Shown here piece by piece: positions 50,868 to 64,000 of a stretch of DNA of 64,000 bases. The stretch is taken from positions 1,054,001 through 1,118,000 of the forward strand of contig NC_051101.1 of NCBI RefSeq assembly GCF_901709675.1. The letters run 5' to 3'. Source of the DNA: Syngnathus acus (lineage: Eukaryota > Chordata > Actinopteri > Syngnathiformes > Syngnathidae). Position 1 is the stretch's first letter. Every line of letters begins with the position of its first letter. The notes under the pieces are model-generated. The model worked only from the letters and a program-made list of their open reading frames with translations, searched no databases and had not been told where the DNA came from. The position numbers and the translations under genes were made by a program.

Positions 50868-52558
50868 GTGAATATACAATATGCGTGTAAGGCACGCCTT
50901 CTCGCGTTATAGCAACCGAGCCTCGCCATCAACAATGTTTGGATTTCTGTCAAAAAAAGTTGTTTTTCTGAGGCTTACTGAGCAGCTTTAGCGTTATGCT
51001 GCCTCTTGGTGGCCAAGGGGTGCCCACCAGAAGGAGAGGCACAATGTCTGTTGAATTGTAGCAAAAACAGTCCCATTCTTGACATTCAATAAAATAAAGT
51101 CATTGCTTTAAAGTCTTATAAAGTTCATTATCTTGTTTAAAAAAGGCACATTACTTAAATGTTTGTTACATATGCCACAAAGTGCGCGGCCATGTCTAAT
51201 GTCAGTCTGTTACTTTGCGAATCATATGCCACAAAGTGCGCGGTCATGTCTAATGTCAGTCTGTTACTTTGCGAATCATATGCCACAAAGTGCGCGGTCA
51301 TGTCTAATGTCTACTAATTTCAAAGTGTTGCAAGAGTTATGTTTCAAGGGCTCCACCATGTGCACTGCTTTGAAACTGCATCCTTGTCAAACCACCTGCC
51401 ATGTCAAGTGCTGTCAGCAAAACCTTTTCAAAGAGCAACTTTGATCGTGTCGGTTACAACATTTCAAACCTGCTTGAATAAAATAGCCTTTGCGCCTCTT
51501 TGAAAATAATATGGCAGCCTTATTGTTTAGCAAGCAAACTCAAAGCAGGAATCTATTTTTACAGCTCTCAAAGCAGGCATGTCACTTTGAACTCAAAGTT
51601 TATTGTTGAGTTTTGGTGGGGCGACATTGCAAACCTGAACCGTGATTTGGATGTCACCGTCATGTTTGGCGTATCAAAATGAAAAAAAAAGGTGTGACGG
51701 TGAAGCCTGCGGGGTGTGTTCACTAACGCTTAAGCAACGTGAAAGCGGTCTGGCTGCATTCCACCAGGGAAGAGAACAGCGAGCCAACTGTTAATGTGAC
51801 ACATGCACGCCGCGCCGGCCTCTGCGTTTGCATCAAATTCCAATGTGCTAATATGCAATATTTGTTAGTCCCCATCAAACATCAGCTGCAGTCTGCTTGA
51901 GACGGTGACGGGATTAAATGTTTGAAGGAGGGACACCACTTGAAGCACCTGTTTTACCTGACTTTCTAGAATGTGACAAAGTTGAGACATTGTGATCCTT
52001 CTTACATTTCCAGTTGGATAATAAAGCTGGACTGTTTTGAGACATGAAGTCCAGATTTAAATGTTTTGCAAATTATTTCTGTTCTGTTGAGGTCAGCGGG
52101 GCACAGTGACCCCAAAACTGACTTGACTTGTTGGCACGAATATGCTCTGAAAATCTGAGAAGTCAACGCAACACCCAGTCACACGTGTTAGTTAACTTCA
52201 TTGTTCCTGTGGCCAGTCACCAAAATGTACAAGAACCACCCCAAAACTGCTCAGGGTGATAAGAGGCCACCGCACGCAAGCACGGGCTGATATTGTTCTG
52301 GAATGCTAACTTACAGGTAAAAGTGGCAGGATGCCAAGGGTGTGAGCAGGGCTCGTGCAGTAGAGGAAGAGGTGTTGCCATGGAGAACATCCAAGGGTGG
52401 AGCTGACAGTGGAAGTGCAAGATAGAGCCTGCACCCGTTGCTCTTTTGCTGAGTTGCAACGTGGTTTTGGGAGCAAGCGGCCAGTATTTGTAAGCCTCTC
52501 GCATGCCGTGCAGCTTTGTGAGAGATTTGCTGAGCCCACCAAACCGCTGGCCGCCAAC
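50868..52558. other. Intergenic with 54-bp tandem repeat
   Basis: Includes the ino80e 3' UTR and a three-copy repeat of 54 bases (51169-51320, marker catatgccac at 51169, 51223 and 51277). No other gene was recognised. Confidence 0.6.
51169..51320 (+). repeat. 54-bp tandem repeat, three copies
   Basis: Units begin 'catatgccacaaagtgcgcgg' and include 'catgtctaatgtc'. Spacing is exactly 54, a multiple of three, so a frame repeats MPQSARSCLMSVCYFANH-type sequence; this is not considered coding. Confidence 0.9.
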
Positions 52559-55500
52559 ATGCTGAGTGCCACCGTGTGGCTGATGGCCCTGCTGGGCCCG
52601 GCGCAAGGCTGGGGCCCGTCGCCTGATGACAACGCCGCCGCCGAGCTCCCGTGCGGCCTCTGCTTCCGCGGGCAGACGCTTCCCCAGCACCAGGGCTGGA
52701 CGGCGAGCCCTCGGTGTCACAAGACGCCCGGGGGCCACAACTTTGCTACCCTGTATGGGCTCGACTGCGACACGGCCATCGCCTTGGCCCTCCGTCTCAG
52801 CATTGGGTGGTCGCAAGAGGCAGAAGAGCTTGCGGTAAGGGCGCGCCTGTCACTTTGGTGCAACGTTTTAAATTGTCAGTGCTCTTTGGGAAGAATCGTG
52901 AGTGCGCTGCGAACACTTGTCCAAAGAAAAAGCTCGTGTGTTATTTTGGCACATTAAAAGAATTGGTCCACTTTCATAGAGGACCAGTTGGACATTTACT
53001 ATTGACAAACCGCAATTCTGAGCATTTGGACAATTTTTATTTAGAAACAAAGGTATGTGAATGCAAATTGTATTCACGGATAGCTTTATGTGTCCCTAAA
53101 AATGTTTTGATTCTGATTTCAAAAGTGTCTTTACCTTTTAGTTATTGCACGAAGATGTCAAACTCAAGGCTCAGGGTCCAGATATGGCCCGCCGCATCAT
53201 TGTGTGGGGCCCACAAAAGCAAATCAAGTCAACTAACTTCCACGGTGTTTGTTTTATAATGTCCTGACCAAAATTTCAAATTGTCCTATGCGCTGAGATA
53301 TTGCAAGTGTTTTTCTTGTTACCGACCAATCAGAGTGTGGAAAATGCAGTGAATCTGATTGAAGCTGAAATCTTATTGGACCAAAAGACAAAATCGTCAC
53401 ATAATTAGATACTTCAAGTCAAGCAGCCAAAAGAGGACTTGTGGAAAATCTCATGCAACAAGTATATGGTGGTGAAAATGGAAATTGAATCTGTGGTTGC
53501 GTGCCGCAGGCAATAGATGAGGAAGGAGTCCAAGTCTTCATACCAGCACTTCTCCGAGGAGGCGACCGTGCGCCTTCATCGACAGACTCTCTCCTCCAAC
53601 GCTGGGATTGGGTCGTCTCCACGCCGGTCCGCTCCAGCGTCGTCCCATTGTGCAGATCTCGAGGCGGGGAGCTCTACCTTCTCACCGCGGCCGAGGGGTG
53701 TCAAGCGGGACCACTATGGTCCGTGGCGTGCTGCTCCGTCCCGAGCGGCCACGGCGACTTCGCCGTGGGCTTCGTCAGCGAGACGCTCGACGAGGGCGAC
53801 AGCGTGCGCCGAGTGAGTGCCGAGGAGCTGCAGGAGCTGCTGGCGGTAGACGAGCTGTTCCCCGGAGGCTGCGGGATACCAGACAGAGCCGAGGCCAAAG
53901 CACAATACTACGGGGAAGATTTGGACTGCACTCACGCGGACTCGTGTGCGGGCGAGTCGGATCCGGGTGGCGCGGATGTGGCAGAGGAGTTCGCCGTGGA
54001 GTCGGAGAGCGGCGGCGTTGGGCAGGCTGATGAGAGGAGCTATGTGCAACATGCCGAGGCCAAAGCGCAATACTACGGGGAAGATTCGGACTACACTCAA
54101 ACGGACTCGTATGCGGGCGAGTCGGATGCGGGCGGCACGGATGTGGCAGAAGAGTCCGCCTTGGAGTCGGAGAGCGGCGGCGTTGGGCAGGCTGATGAGA
54201 GGCGCTATGTGCAACACGCCGCTGAACTCACGGACCAGGCGGACAGCAACTCCAGCAGCATTGTGCTCTCCGTCTTCTCCACTGCTTTGGCCATCCTCAA
54301 AGCGCCGCTCAGGCCCATCTTCTCCAGAATCACACAGTTCCCTGGACAGGTGAAAGATCTTCTTTTGCTTTGAACTTTTTGCCCAGGGGCTACCTCTGTT
54401 ATCGTTTAGTCTTTATTTATTCCGTGTATTTTAATGTATAGTTTGATCACGTTTCTGATCTATGTAATACTTGCAGTTTTTACAAGCCCTATCTAAGACA
54501 AGCTGAATTATTTTGATTTATCTTTCCAAACACCATTCAATTATTTTTTGAACATTTCATGACAATTATTTTTAAACGGTTTCTTATCGATTGCAATATT
54601 TTCTTATCCACACTTTTTTCCAAGTCCCACCTGATTTATTTTGATTACGTGTGTCAGCACAATTAATCTTTTTTGCAAAGCCCAACGATAACCTGAAATC
54701 CATGATTTAGCATTTCAATTGTTCCATTTTTGAAGCCTTACGTTTTTGTACCATATTTTCCAGACTATAAGGCGCACCTAAAAACCTCAAATTTTCTCAG
54801 AAGCCGACAGTGCGCCTTATAGTCAGGTGCGCTTTATATATGGACCAAATTCCGGCCCGCGGGCCAAATGCGGCCTAAATTTAAACTGGCCCGAAGCATT
54901 GTGTCATAAAATCAATCATAAGTGGCTATGACTATGAATCATGAATCAAAAAGACTATGGATCATTATTTTGTGATTATAAAGTAATTTGTTGCGTCTGA
55001 AGTTGAAACAAAAAAGATAAAATGGAGAATGATTTGATTTGGATTAAAAATCTGACATGATGCAACCTGGCTTGTTTACTGCAGTCACAAACACCAATAT
55101 CACCCTTCTTATTCATACAACCAAAACAACAATAAAACAAACTTAATACATCTAATATAAAATTCATTCAACTTTCATAAAATTGTTAATTTGTTATTAT
55201 TTTAATCTTTAACTTTAACTTTTAAAGTTTACTGATCTATCTGACAGTTTTGTTTTGTACTTATTAAAGTAAGCTTTACACGTTTATTTTGTGTGTTGTG
55301 TGATATTAACATTATTGATATATTGTTATTGTTTTCACTATTTCAAGTTATTATATTGTGATTGCATTAATGGTGCGCCTTATAGTCTGGTGCGCCATAT
55401 ATATGGACAAAGTTTTAAAATGGGCCATTTATTGAAGGTGCGCCTTATAGTCCAGTGCGCCTTATAGTCCAGAAAATACGGTAATTATTTGACATTTTAA

Positions 55501-56487
55501 CAAATTGATTATCATTTTATAAACGTTATCCAAGACAACTATTTCTTTGTATTTAGTTTTGCAAAGTTCGCCTAAATATAACATTTGTCATGTTTCTTAA
55601 GACATACTTGAAAGTTAGTTTGACTTCTGAAGTACCTCAATCCAATTTAGCATCCCTCCATTTTCTGAAAGCACCCTGAAACAATTTGAATTAATTTGGC
55701 ACATTTCAGTATTATTGAATTTAACATGCACTGTGTTCCCAAACTGTGGCTGAGATAATCTTAAATTATTCATTTTGCAAAGTTTGGTTGCACTTTTGTC
55801 TAACCACATCTAAATATAACCACACCCATCTGTCTGCGCACCACCGGTAGAGCTCAGTGTCTGGTGTCCAACTACTTTATTATTATTATTTTTGAATGTG
55901 AACTAATGATTTTTATATTGCGTGTCTCGATGCAGGTGACGTACGTTCTCCAAGAAGACCTCAGCGTCCTCGCCGCCCTCCCGGGAGACTTCTTCTCCCT
56001 CTTCTACCTCTTGACGTCAGACCTGTTGTCATGGATACGTTGGGTTGCCGAGACGCTGCTGGACCTCCTGATGAACTGCGTCTACGACCTCTACTACTGC
56101 GTCTCCTCCATTCTGGCGGTGCTGCTGACCAGCTGCTACACGGGGTTCACCGGCGTGGGGACGCTGGCCGGCGACACGGTTGGGATATGCGGGAACACCC
56201 TGGGTAAAACCTGGCGGGTGAGCAAGTTCTTCGGAGGGCGTCTCCTGAAGCAGAGCGGCGGCTACGCCGGGACATTGGCCACGGAGATGGGGGCTCAGGC
56301 ACTCGCCCTGGGTGGGGGGACGGGCCGGCTGGCGTGGAGAAGCATTGCTGGGGTCTTCAACGTGTTCATTATGGGTGGAAGTACCGTCATCAGTGTGGTG
56401 GATGTGGTGTTTGGGGCCTTCACGGAAGGTTTTGGAAGGGAGAGGGAAACGACGCCGGTCCACACCCATTTGTCAGAGACCGAATAG
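52559..56487 (+). CDS. ENDOD1-like protein, shortened nuclease region
   Basis: Resembles endonuclease domain-containing 1 proteins. Exons: 52559-52834, 53510-54349, 55936-56487; total 555 residues. A signal peptide (MLSATVWLMALLGPAQGWG) precedes the family start (CGLCFRGQ, then FATLYGLD). The second exon holds RWDWVVSTPVRSSVVPLC, ELYLLTAAEGC, SVACCSVP and FAVGFVSET, the late part of the nuclease-like domain. The stretch between is about 45 residues shorter than in the human protein, and no RGH-type catalytic motif is visible, so nuclease activity is doubtful. Residues around 220-330 hold a 55-residue unit repeated twice (EAKAQYYGED...). The last exon encodes several hydrophobic segments (about residues 385-450) and a glycine-rich stretch, probably membrane-associated. 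The last intron carries a MITE (54751-55481). Assignment is by eye. Confidence 0.75.
53141..53260. mobile_element. hAT-type MITE fragment in ENDOD1-like intron
   Basis: The phrase 'ggctcagggtccagatatgg' followed by 'cccgccgcatcattgtgtgg' resembles the terminal segment of fish hAT elements. No matching second end or duplication was found. Confidence 0.4.
54751..55481. mobile_element. TIR element ('ataaggcgca' family) in ENDOD1-like intron
   Basis: Ends ccatattttccagactataag and the inverted form ending agaaaatacgg, flanked by TA (54749-54750, 55482-55483). Subterminal 'ataaggcgcac' and 'gcgccttata' motifs match the element in the retroviral LTR (29684-31043). A hAT-like phrase 'ccggcccgcgggcc' at 54851 suggests another fragment is inside it. 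No transposase. Confidence 0.85.
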
Positions 56488-57064
56488 GAACATTTTCGAG
56501 TGCTTTGGTTTTTCTTGCACCGGAAACCTAATTGACAAAGCATTTATCATGTAGAGAACTGCAACTCAGGTTCATTGCGCGCTGCATTAAAGTCCCCCAA
56601 TCACTGTGACACCTTTACAGAATCACGTCAAAGCCAAAAGGTAAACAGACCTGCATTGACTTTTATTGGACGCACAGATTCGCGTTAGCTTCTACTAAGT
56701 GACGCACACGTAATTGCTGTATAAAATTGGTAGCGGTGGGTGGGGAATTTCTGATTGGTGGCGTGTCCATGCGCGACATATGAGGTTTATGAAGTGCTGC
56801 CTGCATGAGTGTCCATTGTCGCCTAATGATATGTTTAAGCACTGTTAACCATTTAATTTTTGTTTTTTAAATGACCTCTTAAGAGTGGTAAAGGGAAGAA
56901 CTGCTTGATGACACTGAATGTGCCTTTGTTTTATAATCATTGTAGCCTATTTATGGCCGCCTGCACTGTCAAACTGAATATTAAAAAAAAAAATGAAACT
57001 TGAACCTGTAATTCCTCCTATTACCAAAGGGTGGCAGCACTACCCCTCGCCGCTCATTTCTGCC

Positions 57065-57350
57065 ATGGCGACTGCAAAGAAAACGAGGACAGTTGACATT
57101 GAGGGCCGTCGCTTTCAAGAGAAATGGGAATTTCCAATACTTCTTCGCTGAAAATCAAGGCAATTGTGTTTGTCTAATTTCTAAAGAGACGGTTGCCTTG
57201 TTTAAGGATTTCAACCTAAAGAGACACTAGTAGACTAAACATGCTGACACATACGACAAGCTAACAGGGAGTAACCGCACTGATAAAGTGAAGCAGCTCC
57301 AAGCTGAAATGGCATCACAACAGCGATTCTTCACGCGGGGCTGTGAGTCA
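57065..57350 (+). pseudogene. BED-finger hAT transposase remnant
   Basis: A decayed reading frame starts MATAKKRTVDIEGRRFQ and continues after frame changes with cysteine-containing and QLQAEMASQQRFFTR-like segments. This is the N-terminal part of the hAT transposase family related to GTF2IRD2/ZBED genes. One zinc ligand region is interrupted near 57180. The 3' remainder of the element is non-coding and ends in a TIR-like 'aagtttggacacccctg' near 57868. Confidence 0.7.
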
Positions 57351-57869
57351 AAATTAAATAAAAATTAAATATTACTTAATATTAAATATTACGAAGTGGC
57401 CATGTTAATACTGTTGATGTTATAAACCTGTAGACACGACACAAACTATTACTTTCTGAAAGATATTGTAAATGACAAGAGCAAAACTCACTTGTTTTAA
57501 TAATAACAGACACATTTGCATTACTTATAACTCCTGTTTAAAATGTTCATGAGGCAAAAATAATTTTGAACTCATGTAAATGTAAGGTATTTCAAACAGT
57601 TTGTTCAATGTTATCTGACTCTTCAGATATGAATGAAAGGCAGAATTTGTGTTTTTAGAGTTGTTCACATCTGCCTGAATGGCTTATATTTGGTTATTTT
57701 GTCATTTGAAAAATAAAGACAATTGTGACAATGAAATTTGTTTTATAACAGTGTGTATTTGCATGAAATTTTTGTAGTTAAAAAATGTCTGAAAAAACTA
57801 TTGGCCCCCGGGCCCCTTCACTTTAATAAATCTGGCCCTCCTTGCAAAAAGTTTGGACACCCCTGATGT

Positions 57870-58240
57870 AGCACATCAACATATTTGGACATACTTTCGG
57901 GGCATTCGCGCCATCGTGGGTATCTTTCAGTGTAAAATTTTCCAAGATAAACAGGAAAGAAAATCGCCAATAGGTGAGTTTCCAAACTCTTTCTCAATCA
58001 CCACCCAAACCTCTTAAGGTACCGATTAAAAGGGTGACCAGTCCGGTCCACATATCAGAAATAATAAATTTGCTCACTACCAGTCAAACATTTGGACACA
58101 ATAAGTGAACCAAATTCTTCTCCTCCTCTCGTCTTGTCCCGTTAGTACAGTGCAGTATTATAATTTGATAAAAATTAATTTTCTGCAAAATCATGGTCAA
58201 TAATAAAACATTTTAACGACTATTTGAATTTTAAACTTAT
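57870..58240. other. Intergenic, nothing recognised
   Basis: A short A/T-rich region between the hAT remnant and the vars1 promoter; no feature was recognised. Confidence 0.5.
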
Positions 58241-58265
58241 TTTATTGGGAGACTTCCGTGCTGGG

Positions 58266-58294
58266 GCGGAAGTGGTAGCAAAACACCGGAAGTG
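58266..58294 (+). promoter_or_regulatory. Paired ETS-type sites upstream of vars1
   Basis: Two motifs, gcggaagtg (58266-58274) and ccggaagtg (58286-58294), lie 20 bases apart on the same strand. Such ETS/GABP-type pairs are typical of housekeeping promoters. They precede a probable first exon ending at the donor ttcaaag|gtagg near 58393. Confidence 0.5.
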
Positions 58295-58869
58295 TCGTTT
58301 CATTGCATCAGACTGCAAAGTGTGGCGTGGAGCACCTATGCAGCGAGCAATTATTGATCTGCTGTCTGACGTATTTCATTGTTTCTTTCAAAGGTAGGAC
58401 CACTTTCAACCGACGTCTTACCTCGCGGATAAAGCCGTATTATTGCGTTGAAAACTCGTGCTTGACTTTCTCTGATAGCAAAAGATAACTTAGCATTAAC
58501 TCGAGTCAGCTTTTGGTAGGTGGTGAGCGGCTCATTATGTCGCTCGCTACTTGTCGATTGGGAATTCAACGTCAACAAAACATAATGGGCAATCGTTACT
58601 TATTGTTTGTAATGTGCAATGCACTCTAAACATTTTGAACTAAGTTAATTCACTACCACAATGACTTTGTAATGAAACAATCAAAGTGTGTAAGTGGTGC
58701 TTGTGGTTTGCATGTCTGGCTAAGTTTCTGCCTTCAAATCTTTTGCTGTTCAAACTATGGACCATGTACAAAAAGTATTGCAGTTTTTGAACTTAAAAGG
58801 CATCCTAAGAGACATGACTTTAAAAAACTGGTCTTACAAGATTTGGATGTTGAAGATACTGCAAAATGT

Positions 58870-59140
58870 TTTTTTCTTTTATCATCCCCGTGTCTCCATC
58901 AGGGATGGCCACTCTATGTGTCTCCCCACCTCGGATGTGGCCACCTCTTTTTCTCTATCATCCCTGTCTCTCCATCAGGGATAGCCACTCTTTATGTGTA
59001 CCCCCCACCTCGAGATGTGGCCACTTCTTTTTCTTTATCATCCCCGTGTCTCCATCAGGGATGCCCACTCTTTATGTGACCCCCCCACCTCGAGATGTGG
59101 CCACCTCTTTTTCTTTATCATCCCCGTGTCTCCATCAGGG

Positions 59141-59165
<25 letters not shown>
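58870..59165 (+). repeat. 76-80 bp tandem repeat of the vars1 start region
   Basis: The acceptor-plus-start segment tctccatcagggatggccac is present four times, with the ccatcag core at 58896, 58972, 59052 and 59132 (spacings 76, 80, 80). The last copy is the coding one. The others keep the polypyrimidine stretch and the AG, but their start codons are changed (ATA in copy 2) or out of frame (copies 1 and 3). Confidence 0.9.
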
Positions 59166-61914
<2,749 letters not shown>

Positions 61915-62230
61915 GTCAGTTGCCAACCGCGCTGGTGAGGGGTCAAGTTTGTTCAAGGGAAAAGGGAACGCGCCGTCGGCGGAAAGGCCCCTAATTACAT
62001 TTGATTGGGAATACTCCCGAAAACAACATTCACATACTCAACAATGTCATGACAGTTTGTTTTGATCTATTTAATTATTAATTATTAACATCTATTTAAT
62101 TTAATCAGATCTACTCTCATCCTCTCTTTTGTTAACGTTTTTGTCATGTCCGATGTTTATTATGTGATACTGTGTTTATTTACGTATTTAACTGATGGCA
62201 TCTCAATGTTCCCCTAGGGATCAATAAAGT
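61915..62230 (+). other. vars1 intron with a LINE tail fragment
   Basis: Starts at the donor gag|gtcagt. A fragment 'gttcccctagggatcaataaag' near 62208-62230 is a typical LINE 3' end. Nothing else was recognised. Confidence 0.5.
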
Positions 62231-62232
62231 AC

Positions 62233-62356
62233 AGTAATCCCTCGTTTATCGCGGATAATTGGTTCCAAGACCATCCCCGATATGTGAAAATCCGCAAAGT
62301 AGTGTCACCCTCTCATTTTTAACATACATACGTTTTTTGTGTATCATATAAGTGTA
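62233..62356. mobile_element. MITE end (cagtaatccctcg family) interrupted by Tc1
   Basis: Begins cagtaatccctcgtttatcg after TA and continues 'ataattggttccaagaccat'. It is cut by the Tc1 element at 62357; its other end lies beyond the window. Confidence 0.7.
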
Positions 62357-63976
62357 CAGTGCCTTGCGAAAGTATTCGGCCCCCTTGAACCTTTCAACAT
62401 TTCGCCACATTTCAGGCTTCAAACATAAAGATATAAAAATTGTATTTTTTGTCAAGAATCAACAACAAGTGGGACACAATCGTGAAGTGGAACGAAATTT
62501 ATTGGATAATTTAAACTTTTTTAACAAATAAAAAACTGAAAAGTGGGGCGTGCAATATTATTCGGCCCCTTTACTTTCAGTGCAGCAAACTTACTCCAGA
62601 AGTTCAGTGAGGATCTTTGAATGATCCAATGTTGTCCTAAATGACTGATGATGATGAATAGAATGCACCTGTGTGTAATCAAGTCTCCGTATAAATGCAC
62701 CTGCTCTTTGATAGTCTCAGGGTTCTGTTTAAAGCGCAGAGAGACCATGAAGACAAAGGAACACACCAGGCAGGTCCGAGATACTGTTGTGGAGAAGTTT
62801 AAAGCCGGATTTGGATACAAAAAGATTTCCCAAGCTTTAAACATCTCAAGGAGCACTGTGCAAGCAATTATATTGAAATGGAAGGAGTATCAGACCACTG
62901 CAAATCTACCAAGACCCGGCCGTCCCTCCAAACTTTCATCTCAAACAAGGAGAAGACTGATCAGAGATGCAGCCAAGAGGCCCATGATCACTCTGGATGA
63001 ACTGCAGATAACTACAGCTGAGGTGGGAGAGTCTGTCCATAGGACAACAATCAGTCGTGCACTGCACAAATCTGGCCTTTATGGAAGAGTGGCAAGAAGA
63101 AAGCCATTTCTCAAAGATATCCATCAAAAGTCTCGTTTAAAGTTTGCCACAAGCCACCAGGGAGACACACCAAACGTGGAAGAAGGTGCTCTGGTCAGAT
63201 GAAACCAAAATCGAACTTTATGGCCACAATGCAAAACGATATGTTTGGCGTAAAAGCAACACAGCTCATCACCCTGAACACACCATCCCCACTGTCAAAC
63301 ATGGTGGTGGCAGCATCATGGTTTGGGCCTGCTTTTCTTCAGCAGGGACAGTGAAGATGGCTAAAATTGATGGGAAGATGGATGGAGCCAAATACAGGAC
63401 CATTCTGGAAGAAAACCTGTTGGAGTCTGCAAAAGACCTGAGACTGGGACCGAGATTTATCTTCCAACTGGACAATGATCCAAAACAAAGCAAAATCTAC
63501 AATGGAATGGTTTACAAATAGACGTATCCTGGTGTTAGAATGGCCAAGTCAAAGTCCAGACCTGAATCCAATCGAGAATCTGTGGAAAGAGCTGAAGACT
63601 GCTGTTCACAAACGCTCTCCATCCAACCTCACTGAGCTCGAGCTGTTTTGCAAGGAAGAATGGGCAAGAATTCCAGTCTCTCGATGTGCAAAACTGATAG
63701 AGACATACCCCAAGCGACTTGCAGCTGTAATTGCAGCAGAAGGTGGCGCTACAAAGTATTAGCGCAAGGGGGCCGAATAATATTGCATGCCCCACTTTTC
63801 AGTTTTTTATTTGTTAAAAAAGTTTAAATTATCCAATAAATTTTGTTCCACTTCACGATTGTGTCCCACTTGTTGATTCTTGACAAAAAATTAAACTTTT
63901 ATATCTTTGTTTGAAGCCTGAAATGTCGCGAAATGTTGAAAGGTTCAAGGGGGCCGAATACTTTCGCAAGGCACTG
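62357..63976 (+). mobile_element. Tc1-like DNA transposon, both ends present
   Basis: The terminal repeats start cagtgccttgcgaaagtatt and end in the inverted form, each followed by TA (62355-62356, 63977-63978), the target duplication of Tc1/mariner elements. The inverted repeats extend for about 200 bases with few mismatches. Length 1620 bp. It contains a transposase gene broken by two frameshifts. Confidence 0.95.
62746..63762 (+). pseudogene. Tc1 transposase, two frameshifts
   Basis: A Tc1-family DDE transposase. The N-terminus is MKTKEHTRQVRDTVVEKFK, with the paired helix-turn-helix region (YKKISQALNISRSTVQAI, GRPSKLS) and the catalytic residues in [17 protein letters not shown] and [11 protein letters not shown]. 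The frame shifts near 63170 and again near 63485, separating the three catalytic parts among three frames. The element could move only if transposase were supplied by another copy. Confidence 0.9.
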
Positions 63977-64000
63977 TATATTAAACCATATAATTGCATA

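Overview
The window is a single stretch of a teleost fish nuclear genome. Genes are split by GT-AG introns, coding exons match vertebrate families, and the intergenic DNA is packed with fish-type mobile elements (hAT, Tc1/mariner, L2/Rex-like and RTE-like LINEs, an endogenous retrovirus, a tRNA-derived SINE, many (GATG)n, (CA)n and (CCTT)n microsatellites). The species cannot be named from the sequence alone. Linkage of a beta-tubulin gene, MDC1, a TRIM-family relic and valyl-tRNA synthetase recalls the vertebrate MHC class I/III neighbourhood, so this is probably part of a fish extended-MHC region.

Layout, all genes on the + strand unless stated: LINE tail (about 365-1130); tubb5-like beta-tubulin (1605-6199); a transposon cluster (6459-10805) with two nested hAT copies in a LINE; mdc1 (12005-19868) with FHA, SDTD and TQxF motifs and C-terminal BRCT domains; a nested transposon complex (about 21099-33707) holding, from outside in, a TA-flanked MITE, a hAT element, an L2-like LINE, an endogenous retrovirus on the - strand, and a MITE with a 251-bp tandem array; an unrecognised gene for a membrane protein with three cysteine-poor Ig-like units (37287-44165), one exon of which was duplicated by an RTE-like LINE; a TRIM/B30.2 pseudogene on the - strand (45050-46850); ino80e (48706-50867); an ENDOD1-like gene with a shortened nuclease region (52559-56487); and the 5' third of vars1 (59141-61914, continuing beyond the window), whose first coding exon boundary lies in a tandem repeat. 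A Tc1-like transposon with complete ends occupies the end (62357-63976).

The genes do not form a pathway: tubulin is cytoskeletal, MDC1 and INO80E act on chromatin and DNA damage, VARS1 charges tRNA. Their grouping reflects conserved chromosome neighbourhood. I derived exon boundaries by reading splice sites and checking that the codon phase closes; all six gene models (tubulin, MDC1, Ig protein, INO80E, ENDOD1-like, partial VARS1) give coding sums divisible by three.

The observations most worth following are: the LINE insertion flanked by an apparently identical 234-bp duplication that carries a splice acceptor and most of an exon, leaving an exon fragment fused in frame to the LINE reverse transcriptase; the fourfold tandem repeat of the vars1 start region, each copy keeping a splice acceptor; the multi-layer nested insertion; and the retroviral element whose interior keeps an env remnant but otherwise shows G-poor, T/C-rich sequence without recognisable gag or pol.
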